Part shown: positions 18,496-26,280 of the stretch, one piece after another
Position numbering within the stretch: position 1 is the stretch's first letter
How the letters are laid out: each line of letters opens with the position of its first letter
Assembly (NCBI GenBank): GCA_902492895.1
Contig: CABUNG010000011.1
Coordinates: 4,527-68,526 of the forward strand
From: an uncultured Oscillospiraceae bacterium
GTDB lineage: Bacteria; Bacillota; Clostridia; Oscillospirales; Acutalibacteraceae
Direction: 5' to 3'
Length of the DNA stretch: 64,000 nucleotides
Notes under the pieces: generated by a model
Seen by the model: only the letters and a program-made list of their open reading frames with translations
What the model was told of the DNA's origin: nothing
Databases searched by the model: none
Translations under genes and position numbers: made by a program

Positions 18496-19431
18496 TCAGT
18501 CCGGGCTGAAGCGCCGCAGGGCGCTGGAGATCACGAAATTGGTTAGAAACATCAGGGCGAACAGAAAGACCGCAATGGTGCAGGCGTAACCCATCTCAAA
18601 CCGGGTGGTGCCGATGTCCATGATGTAGGTCACCACGGTATCCGCGCTGTACTGGGAGGTGGGGAAGCCGACCAGGGTGGTGATGACGGTGCTGACACCG
18701 AAGGAGGCGCCGATCTGCATCACTGCGCTGAACAGGAGCTGGGAGGACATAGAGGGAATCGTGATGTACCACAGTTCCTGCCAGCGGTTGCGTATGCCGT
18801 CGATCGCGCCCGCCTCGAAGAGGCTCTTGTCCATGCTCTGGAACCCCGCGATGAAAGCGAGGAAGCCGGTGCCGAGACTCATCCAGAGCTGGACGACGAT
18901 CAGAGAACCCATGATCCGGTTCTGGTCCACCAGCCAGCCGATCGGCTCCTTGATGACATTCATCTGGAGGAGCAGGCCGTTAATGACGCCGTAGGAATCG
19001 CTGGAGAGAAGGAACGCCCAGACGAAGTAGATGTTCCCGGCCAGCACCGGCATGTAGAATACCGCGGTCAGGAAGGTGCGGAGAGCCCGGCCGGTCTCGT
19101 TGATGAGCCAGGCGAAGAGGAACGAGAGGATGTAGCTGACGGGACCGGTCAGAAAGGCGAAGACCAGCGTGTTTTTGACCACCTTATAAAAGGTCGGATC
19201 CCCGAGAAGCATCCGCTGGTAATTCTGCCATCCGACGAAGCGGGGAGTCTCCAACATGTTGAAGTTGGTGAAGCTCAGCCCGATGGCGGAGATCATGGGA
19301 ATAACGGTCAGAAACAGGAAAAGCAGCATGAAGGGCGCGAGGAGCAGATAGCTTTCGCGGCTGCGTTTGATCTGTTGGAGGGCGGACAGCCGTTCGCCGT
19401 CCCGGCGGCGGAGCCTGGATATCGTTTTCAT
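18496..19431 (-). CDS. Carbohydrate ABC transporter permease, MalF type (first system)
   Basis: Start at the ATG at 19431 (GGAAGGGACG upstream); 311 residues. The protein begins with a basic cytoplasmic stretch, then SYLLLAPFMLLFLFLTVIPMISAIGLSFTNFNML, as in MalF/LplB-type sugar permeases. Six helices are predicted. The EAA-type loop is SLFEAGAIDGIRNRWQELWYITIPSMSSQL. It lies 22 bp after the binding-protein gene and 22 bp before the MalG-type gene, a compact binding protein-MalF-MalG set. Confidence 0.93.
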   Translation of the reverse strand: MKTISRLRRRDGERLSALQQIKRSRESYLLLAPFMLLFLFLTVIPMISAIGLSFTNFNMLETPRFVGWQNYQRMLLGDPTFYKVVKNTLVFAFLTGPVSYILSFLFAWLINETGRALRTFLTAVFYMPVLAGNIYFVWAFLLSSDSYGVINGLLLQMNVIKEPIGWLVDQNRIMGSLIVVQLWMSLGTGFLAFIAGFQSMDKSLFEAGAIDGIRNRWQELWYITIPSMSSQLLFSAVMQIGASFGVSTVITTLVGFPTSQYSADTVVTYIMDIGTTRFEMGYACTIAVFLFALMFLTNFVISSALRRFSPD

Positions 19432-19453
19432 ACGCGGCAATTCGTCCCTTCCA

Positions 19454-22315
19454 TTAGTTGATGAGGCCCAGTTCACGCCGTTTGCGGGTGATTTCCTGGT
19501 TGATGTTCCGGTTTTCTTTCTCGAAAGTCTCCCGCGGATTCTTTTTATCGTACAGAACCGCACGGAACGCGTTGTCGATGCTGCGGGACACATAATAACT
19601 GCCCGGAATTTCCGGCAGCTCGATGACGTTCTGCCGCTGAGCCGTCAGCATAGCGAGCTCCGTATCCGACCAGGGCTGTTCGGCAAACGCCGCAAGGTTG
19701 GCTGTGGCGTACCGTCCGCCCGGACCGAGGAGATTTTCCACTGAGGTGCAGAAGTCGGTCTGGGTGTCGTCGCTGGTCCACCAGTCGACGAACCGGTAGC
19801 AGCTCTCGGGGGAGGCCGTTTTCTTGAAAATCACGGCGGCGGAACCGGCCCCGGCTTCGCTCGTGTCCACCGAACCGTCTTCACGTATGGTGCCGGGAAT
19901 GGGCGCCATTTCCCACAGCCCCCGGATTTCCTGAGCGGCGACGCTCAGGGTATTGAACATTTCATAAGAGGCGATGCCGATGGGCATCTCTCCCGTGGAA
20001 AAGCGGGTGTAGAAGTCATAGACGAGGTCGAATCCGTATTTTGTGTAGAAATCGCTCCAGGTTTTGAACGCGGACATGGAGGCTTCGCTGTCCAGTCTGG
20101 TTGCGGCGTAATCATCGGTGTAGAAAGTGCCGCCGTTCTGCAGCAGAAGGGTGGCGAACAGATCCTTGGCCCCAAGACCGTTATCCACCGCCGTGGCCGC
20201 CGAGATGACCGCATAGGGCAGGCCGATCGTCATGTGGCTGCGCTGGAGCTTCGGAACCGTTTCCATGACATCCTTCCAGGTTTTCGGCACTGCGATGCCC
20301 ATCTGGGAAAGGATGTCCTTGCGGTAGAACAGCATATAAAAGGTCTGGGTGCAGGGGACGGCGTAGTTTTTTCCCTGGTACTGATACGGAACAAAGGCCG
20401 TGTCCGCAAACCGGCTTTTCATCGCCTCGAAGCCTTCATACGCATCGAAATCGAGCAGGGCATTCCGGCAGGCGAGGTTGACGGGCTGGCCCCTGGCCAT
20501 ACCGATGGCCACGTCGGGCCCCCGGCCTGCGAGCGTCGCTTCGATGAAGCCGGTCTGCACCACGCTGAGGGTCACGTCGATGCCGGTCGACGGGGTGAAC
20601 TGATCCACCACCATATTCTTGATGACCTGGATCTGATCCCGCCCGATGTTGGCCCAGACCGTGATGCCCTTCCCGGAGGCGCTGCCGCCCACGGTGCTGT
20701 AATCCTCCATGAAGGAAGCGAAGAAGGTTTTAAAGAAATGGACGGTCTGCTGCCAGAAAGAGGCGCGGGGAGAGGGCAGCTCCTGATCGGCCGAATGGAC
20801 GATCAGATAGTCCATTTCCAGCGGCTGGCTGGTCCGGTCGGACAGCCAGGAGGAGAGCCCGCTGATGCCTTCGCGGAAGCTCGACAGGCGTTTCTGGATG
20901 GAGCGGGGATCTTTTATCAGGCTTTCGAGCCGTCTGGCCATGCTGAGGATGTCCTCGCTCTGGCTTTTTTCTTCGCCGCCTAGGGTCTCGAACAGCGCGG
21001 CCGCGGCATTCAGGGCGTCGGCCTGTTCCTGGAAAGCGTCCAGGAGCCCCGGGATTTCCTTGTCGAGCTCATAATCGCGGTAGGAGTCGGGCGTGGTTCC
21101 TGTGATCATCACCATCTGGGTGTACAGCTGGTTGAGCGTATAAATCGACTCGTCGACCTGCTGCATCACTTCGACGTAAGGGCCGAGGCTCACTTCCATG
21201 CGAATCTCGTTTTTCCCCTTGGTCAGATAGATCGGGCAGGGGTTCCCGTTTTCGTCCACAATGGTTTTCCGATTCCAGTCCACACCGTAGGGAAAGGAGA
21301 CGTTTTCGTAAGCTTTGCTCGGAATGGCGCCGTTTATGTAGATGTTCCGGAAGGTGGTCACGCCAATGGCTTCGGCCTGACGGAATTTGATGGTCAGGTA
21401 ATAGAGGCCGTCCTCCGGAATGTCGTCGATCCGATAGGAAATCCACATGCCGGGTTCACTCCAGGAGCCCTTGCCGATGGTGTTCCGCCGGATGCGCACG
21501 GCGTCGTAGGGTTCGGTGGCGGGGCTGGTGCGGTCGTAGGTCGGGTAAAGCACCACATCGGATTTTTCCAGCGCCGTTTCGGCCTGGTAGATTTTTTGGA
21601 ATCCTCCGACTTCCGCATAGCCTTCCGCCTGATAGAGAGCCGCCGCATCCGCATCGGAGGGGACGGAGACAGCGGGAGCGAGGGAGAGGGTGCGGACAAA
21701 GAGGCTTTCCCGGACACAGGACAGCCGGATGGTGTGAGAGCCTTTTTCCAGATACAGGCAGAGATTTCGTCCAGTCAGTCCCGACGTATCGGCGAGCGGC
21801 CGATTCTGCCAGCGTTCCACTTCTACCTGATCAGGGATGAGATCGTCTCCCTTGGCGTTCTGCTCGATGGCGCCGGCATCACGATAAACCCGGCTGAGTT
21901 CGTAACCGGCCGCCTCGGTATAGGGGACGCTTCCGTCGAGCTCCAGGGTGATCTGCGGTTTGCGGCCCTTGCCCGCGGAAGCCAGATAATCGAGACGCAG
22001 CTCATACACCCCGCTTCTTTCCACCGAGAAGCTCCACTGCGCATAGCCACCGGTTTCAATCCGGGCAGAGCCGTCCTCCTGCCTGGCCGACAGAGACGGG
22101 GAGAGGGCGGCGTCGGCAGCGTTCAGCGAAAGGGTGTCCGTGGCACCCGGACGGTCCGCGACTGCCTGGCAGTACCGGACAAAGCTGCCGGACCGTCCGC
22201 TGTAATCCGGAAGATCCTCTTCGGATTCTGCGGACGATGCCAGAGTTCCCGGAACAGCGGATAGGGTCATCAGCAGCGCCAAAAGAACGGATAAACCGGT
22301 TCGAACTCGTTTCAT
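19454..22315 (-). CDS. Giant sugar-ABC substrate-binding protein with N-terminal carbohydrate-binding-like modules
   Basis: 953 residues from the ATG at 22315 (AAAGGA twelve bases upstream). A signal peptide ends near GTLASSA, with no lipobox cysteine. Residues about 55-225 and 240-390 look like two beta-sandwich carbohydrate-binding modules: GGYAQWSFSVERSGVYELRLDYLAS in the first and GMWISYRIDDIPEDGLYYLTIKFRQAE in the second. A helical stretch (about 390-510) follows. Residues from about 550 to the end are a family-1 solute-binding fold (GKGITVWANIGRDQIQVIKNMVVDQFTPSTGIDVTLSVV; YAVPCTQTFYMLFYRKDIL). Ordinary members are about 430 residues. Without a lipid anchor, the N-terminal modules may hold the protein to a glycan or the wall. 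It heads the first transporter set and directly precedes its MalF and MalG genes. Confidence 0.88.
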   Translation of the reverse strand: MKRVRTGLSVLLALLMTLSAVPGTLASSAESEEDLPDYSGRSGSFVRYCQAVADRPGATDTLSLNAADAALSPSLSARQEDGSARIETGGYAQWSFSVERSGVYELRLDYLASAGKGRKPQITLELDGSVPYTEAAGYELSRVYRDAGAIEQNAKGDDLIPDQVEVERWQNRPLADTSGLTGRNLCLYLEKGSHTIRLSCVRESLFVRTLSLAPAVSVPSDADAAALYQAEGYAEVGGFQKIYQAETALEKSDVVLYPTYDRTSPATEPYDAVRIRRNTIGKGSWSEPGMWISYRIDDIPEDGLYYLTIKFRQAEAIGVTTFRNIYINGAIPSKAYENVSFPYGVDWNRKTIVDENGNPCPIYLTKGKNEIRMEVSLGPYVEVMQQVDESIYTLNQLYTQMVMITGTTPDSYRDYELDKEIPGLLDAFQEQADALNAAAALFETLGGEEKSQSEDILSMARRLESLIKDPRSIQKRLSSFREGISGLSSWLSDRTSQPLEMDYLIVHSADQELPSPRASFWQQTVHFFKTFFASFMEDYSTVGGSASGKGITVWANIGRDQIQVIKNMVVDQFTPSTGIDVTLSVVQTGFIEATLAGRGPDVAIGMARGQPVNLACRNALLDFDAYEGFEAMKSRFADTAFVPYQYQGKNYAVPCTQTFYMLFYRKDILSQMGIAVPKTWKDVMETVPKLQRSHMTIGLPYAVISAATAVDNGLGAKDLFATLLLQNGGTFYTDDYAATRLDSEASMSAFKTWSDFYTKYGFDLVYDFYTRFSTGEMPIGIASYEMFNTLSVAAQEIRGLWEMAPIPGTIREDGSVDTSEAGAGSAAVIFKKTASPESCYRFVDWWTSDDTQTDFCTSVENLLGPGGRYATANLAAFAEQPWSDTELAMLTAQRQNVIELPEIPGSYYVSRSIDNAFRAVLYDKKNPRETFEKENRNINQEITRKRRELGLIN

Positions 22316-22361
22316 GCGTGTAACCATTCCTTTCGCGGTGAAGGTTGGAAAGCACCGTATT

Positions 22362-23246
22362 TCAGGCCCTGGCCGCCAGCCCCGCTGCGGCGGACTGCCG
22401 TTCGTTCATAAAGTGATTGAGACACACCCTCACCGCGCCGAGCGGCGCTGCGTCGGAACCGAGGAGTCCCTCCCGCACGGGCAGGGTCATCTTCCGGCTG
22501 TTCATCTCGGTTTTCAGGAGCGGGCAGAGAACGTCGTACCAAACCGCCAATTCCCCGCCGACCAGGATGATTTCCGGATCCTGGAGGGTTTCGATGTTTT
22601 CTAAAGCCACCGCCAGATTGGCGGCGTAATCCTGCAGCACGGCCGCAAGACCGGGATGGCCCTTGCGGTAGAGCTCTTGATATTCCTCAAAGCAGGCGCT
22701 TCGTCCGAGTGCCTGCTCCAGATTCCGGGAAAGGGCCTCGGATGAGATGCTCGCACCGCCGTCGGGCAGGATCCGCGGGCGGTGAGGAGACATGACGGTG
22801 TCGTTCTGCAGCCGTCCGCCGACCAGGGCGGCGAATTCCACATCGACCCCCAGTTTGATGAGCACCACGTCTTTATGTTTTTTTGCTGCCCCGAGCCAAT
22901 GCTCGCCCAGCAAAACCGCATGGACGCTGCTCTCCGCATAGACCTCGGTGTCCAGCACGGAATGCACCAGAGCCCGCAGATCGGTGCCAATGAACCCGGG
23001 AACGGTGGTTTTCATGACAAGGCCGGTTTGCGGATTGATTTGTCCGGAGCAGGTGATCCCGACCCCGTCGATCCCGCTGTTCGATTGCGCGAGGGTGTTG
23101 ATCAAGGACTGGATGCTCTGGATATACGGAATCGCGCCGTTTTCCGCAGCAACGGCTATCCGCGCCGTGTTCAGAATACGGCCGTTGTGGTTGCATACCA
23201 GTCCGCGGATGCCGGCCCTTCCGCAATGAAGTCCCATGATTTTCAT
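22362..23246 (-). CDS. Degenerate ROK-family protein (no HTH, catalytic motif lost)
   Basis: The ATG at 23246 is best spaced from GAGG; this gives 294 residues and no DNA-binding domain in front. The fold is that of ROK sugar kinases/repressors (SLINTLAQSNSGIDGVGITCSGQINPQTGLVM; EHWLGAAKKHKDVVLIKLGVDVEFAALVGGRL; DPEIILVGGEL). The usual phosphate-binding motif DxGGT is replaced by HCGRA (residues 7-11), the catalytic Asp of the END motif is a Ser (ESS at 105-107), and the zinc-binding CxCGxxGC cluster is missing. It is therefore probably not a kinase or a classical NagC/XylR repressor but may still bind a sugar. It lies between the AraC regulator and the binding-protein gene in one run, which suggests a sensor or adaptor role. 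Confidence 0.8.
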   Translation of the reverse strand: MKIMGLHCGRAGIRGLVCNHNGRILNTARIAVAAENGAIPYIQSIQSLINTLAQSNSGIDGVGITCSGQINPQTGLVMKTTVPGFIGTDLRALVHSVLDTEVYAESSVHAVLLGEHWLGAAKKHKDVVLIKLGVDVEFAALVGGRLQNDTVMSPHRPRILPDGGASISSEALSRNLEQALGRSACFEEYQELYRKGHPGLAAVLQDYAANLAVALENIETLQDPEIILVGGELAVWYDVLCPLLKTEMNSRKMTLPVREGLLGSDAAPLGAVRVCLNHFMNERQSAAAGLAARA

Positions 23247-23311
23247 AACTGGCCTCATTTCTCCAACTGATGGTGTTATTCCTAAACCCGATGTTCCGAA
23301 ACACGGGTGGA

Positions 23312-24202
23312 TCATGCATCGTCCGCTTCCTGTTTTTTGAGCATATCCCGGTATTCGGACGGCGACATGCCGAAATGGTTGCTGAACGCTTTGCTGAAGC
23401 TGTTCAGCGTCTTGTACTTGAGCAGACTGGCGATATCCTTGCTCTGCATCCCCATTTTGAGAAAGCTGACGGCTTTGTCGAACCGTTTTTCGTTGTAATA
23501 CGCCTGCAGAGATTTGCCCACGACCTTGGTGAAAAGCCGGGAGATATAGGTGTAGCTGTATCCCACCTGATGGCTGATGTCGTGGAGATATTCGATGGCG
23601 CAGACGTTGGCGTCGATGTAATTGATAATGGAATATACGAGCTGGCTGGATTGATCCGTGGACATTCCGGAAATATAGCGCTGCGGTTTCTTCTGATTGA
23701 AAGAGCGGTAGGCCAGCAGCAGGATCTGATATATAGAACACCGGATGAGCTCCTGGGTTACGTTGTCCTTGGCCATCATTTCATTGAAGGCGGAGGAGAA
23801 GGAGGCGTTGATATCGAAGGTGTCCTCCAGAAGAGGATGGGCGCATTCGTCGAAGGTCTTTTTAACCGCTTTCCAGGTTTCGTCCATATAGGTCCGGTCA
23901 AAATCAAACCCCAGATAAAAATATCGGATGGGATCCATCAAATCCGAGCGGATGCGGTGGATTTCGCCGGGACGATTGAGATAGAGCTGTCCTTTGCGGA
24001 TCGGGAACTCAGGCCCGCCGCTGCTGATGGTGCCGCAGCCGCCGACCACACAGGTGATCTCGTAGCAATACTGTTCATGGTCTTTGACCACGTAGCCGGG
24101 ATCGCATCCGATATCCCCGATCTGCCAGAGCAGAACCGGGCCGTATCGGACCGGTTCGGAAACATACTCGTTGTCGAAGTGAAACTTGAGGCCACGCAGC
24201 AA
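23312..24202 (-). CDS. AraC-family transcriptional regulator
   Basis: 296 residues starting at a TTG at 24202, chosen because GGAGGAG lies six bases upstream. The N-terminal half is a cupin-type sugar-sensing domain (YEITCVVGGCGTISSGGPEFPIRKGQLYLNRPGEIHRI). The C-terminal ~100 residues hold two helix-turn-helices: EYLHDISHQVGYSYTYISRLFTKVVGKSLQAYYNEKRFDKA, then SKDIASLLKYKTLNSFSKAFSNHFGMSPSEYRDM. It most likely activates the surrounding locus when its sugar ligand is bound. It is embedded in the run between the DUF5107 and ROK genes, so it would be autoregulated. Confidence 0.92.
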   Translation of the reverse strand: MLRGLKFHFDNEYVSEPVRYGPVLLWQIGDIGCDPGYVVKDHEQYCYEITCVVGGCGTISSGGPEFPIRKGQLYLNRPGEIHRIRSDLMDPIRYFYLGFDFDRTYMDETWKAVKKTFDECAHPLLEDTFDINASFSSAFNEMMAKDNVTQELIRCSIYQILLLAYRSFNQKKPQRYISGMSTDQSSQLVYSIINYIDANVCAIEYLHDISHQVGYSYTYISRLFTKVVGKSLQAYYNEKRFDKAVSFLKMGMQSKDIASLLKYKTLNSFSKAFSNHFGMSPSEYRDMLKKQEADDA

Positions 24203-24253
24203 AGGGCACTCCTCCGTTTCTCGTCGTGTTCCGGTAAGCGCGGAATCGTCTGC

Positions 24254-26236
24254 CTAGACGTCGGCTTCCCCCATTCGAAAATCCAGAAACGCCGGGGGCT
24301 GGACCGCGTTCTCATCAAAGGGTTCGCCCCGGTTTTTGTGTTTCTGCTCTTCGATGTAGAACCAGAGAGACGTCAGGGAGAGTTCCCCTTCCCGGATGAT
24401 CGGCACCACGAGACAGCCGTTTTCATAGAGGATATCCTCGGCTTTGTCCAGTTCCCCGAGATGGGCATAAGCGCTCGCCAGATAAAATTTGAGCTTGCCG
24501 TCCTGCTGAAGCTCCGGATTCATGGCCGCGTAACGTTCCACGATCGCGTCGTTCCTTCCGCACTCTTGGAGGAAGCGGAACCCATCCCGGGCCAGGGACA
24601 CGTCGTCCGGATGCCGGTCCATCGCGTCCAGGATATACGGAACGCCGCTCTCCGCATCCCCCTGTGCATAGCGGCAGACCGCCAGCGCATACAGGTTCCA
24701 GCAGGAGGGTTCCCGTTCCCGTGAGGCGTGAAAACAGGCTTCGGCCTCGGTGTAAGCGCTGCGGCTCATGTGAAAGAGCCCTTCCATATAGGCGGCATAC
24801 CAGTTGGCGGGATCCTGTTCCCGCGCCTGACGCACCAAGGCAAACCAAGCGTCGTCCGAAAGATAGGAAGGCGGCACCTCGTCGGGCGCAGGGCAGGGAA
24901 GACGGCCGGTTTCGAGCAGTTCCGTCCAGTGACGCTGAGCGTCTCCCGGATCTCCGAAATCCAGATGCTCGGGCAGGAGGCGTTCGCCCGCCCGCTTCCG
25001 CCGCTGGTTTTCAAGGGCGCCGAATCCGGAACCCAGCCCGATTAGTGTGCCCTTTTTATGCACAAAATCGGCGCGGGATTTTGTCAGATAATCCTCGAGT
25101 TGCGCCGCCGTCATGCTGCCGTCCAGCCTGGCTTCCACTTCACGGCGGGCATCCGTCCAGCTTCCGTGGACCAGGGTGGGGTCGGCGGATAGGGCGCCGT
25201 ACCCCTCGACCCATTCCCACACCGAGCAGGGAGGCATGGGCAGGCACTCATACTGCGTGTGCCCCAGTCCTGCCTGGATTTCGGAGTAGTCGCCGGCTTT
25301 GTCGGTGAGGAACCGCTGCCAGGTGTGCCCGCCTTCGCTCTGCCCCCAGACGAAAAGCTTGCGTCCCTTCAGGCGGCGGGTGGAGGTCTGGATTAAGCCG
25401 TATCCGTCTTTGTCGAGACAGGCGATATATTTCCGGTGGGTCTCCGGAATGCGGTAGAAATAATCCATCGAACACTCGGTATTGACCGGATAGCTGACAT
25501 CCTTGCCCGCCCGCATCGGAATCGGGGTCTTGGCCACGACGTTCCAGAAGCTGAAATAGGATTCGTCAGCCGGCACCACGATGCGGCGGTCGGGGCTTTC
25601 CGGCACGGCGATGTTGCTCCACCAATACATGGGGATGGTCCTGTTCTGCAGATTGGTGATCCGCATACGGCAGAGCAGGAGGGGGGACCCTTCCGGCAGG
25701 GAAAAATCCATCTGGTAGGTGACTCCCCGCAGCCGTTCGTACTCATACATCCGCAGAATGGGGGTGCCGTCCTCCGCTTCGAGCCGGGCGGTGAACAGGG
25801 GCTCGCAGGTGAACGGGCTGTGCCCGATCATGCCGATGTTCCACTCCACTCCTCCGCTGAACCAGGCGTTGCGCAGCGCGAGGTTGCAGTACCGCACCGC
25901 ATCGTTGACGTACAGCAGCTCCCGTCCGGTTTTTTTGTCGAAGAGGGACCACAGCCGTCCGCCGAGCTCCGGCAGAAAGACGGCGCGCAGAAACTCGTTT
26001 TCCAATATGGCGGCGCGGAAAGCGCGGGGTTCCAGGGCACGGTCGTAAAGATCCTGCTGATTGTAGGGGAAGATGCTGCGGATCTTGCCGATATCGAAGA
26101 AAATTTCGTCGTCCTCGTCCAGCCGGGTGCTCTTCTCGGTCTGAACGTTGATGACAGGCAGGATGGAGGGCAGGTTCCCCTCTCCGCCCAGATGGCCCGA
26201 CCGGATGGTCAGCTCGTCAAAAGTCAGTGTCGTCAT
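24254..26236 (-). CDS. DUF5107 domain protein with TPR repeats
   Basis: 660 residues from the ATG at 26236, which follows GGAGGAG. There is no signal peptide, so it is cytosolic. Residues 1-330 match the DUF5107 region, a galactose-mutarotase-like beta-sandwich: AAILENEFLRAVFLPELGGRLWSLFDKKTGRELLY, ALRNAWFSGGVEWNIGMIGHSPF, NIAVPESPDRRIVVP. The C-terminal third has TPR-like helices (WYAAYMEGLFHMSRSAYTEAEACFHASRERE; FYLASAYAHLGELDKAEDILYENG). DUF5107-TPR proteins occur in carbohydrate loci and have been suggested to act on or bind sugars; the reaction is unproven. It follows the cytosolic DUF4838 gene by 44 bp. Confidence 0.85.
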   Translation of the reverse strand: MTTLTFDELTIRSGHLGGEGNLPSILPVINVQTEKSTRLDEDDEIFFDIGKIRSIFPYNQQDLYDRALEPRAFRAAILENEFLRAVFLPELGGRLWSLFDKKTGRELLYVNDAVRYCNLALRNAWFSGGVEWNIGMIGHSPFTCEPLFTARLEAEDGTPILRMYEYERLRGVTYQMDFSLPEGSPLLLCRMRITNLQNRTIPMYWWSNIAVPESPDRRIVVPADESYFSFWNVVAKTPIPMRAGKDVSYPVNTECSMDYFYRIPETHRKYIACLDKDGYGLIQTSTRRLKGRKLFVWGQSEGGHTWQRFLTDKAGDYSEIQAGLGHTQYECLPMPPCSVWEWVEGYGALSADPTLVHGSWTDARREVEARLDGSMTAAQLEDYLTKSRADFVHKKGTLIGLGSGFGALENQRRKRAGERLLPEHLDFGDPGDAQRHWTELLETGRLPCPAPDEVPPSYLSDDAWFALVRQAREQDPANWYAAYMEGLFHMSRSAYTEAEACFHASREREPSCWNLYALAVCRYAQGDAESGVPYILDAMDRHPDDVSLARDGFRFLQECGRNDAIVERYAAMNPELQQDGKLKFYLASAYAHLGELDKAEDILYENGCLVVPIIREGELSLTSLWFYIEEQKHKNRGEPFDENAVQPPAFLDFRMGEADV

Positions 26237-26280
26237 GTTGTGTTCGGCTCCTCCAATTCGGATTGTATCCGCCGCAGCGA

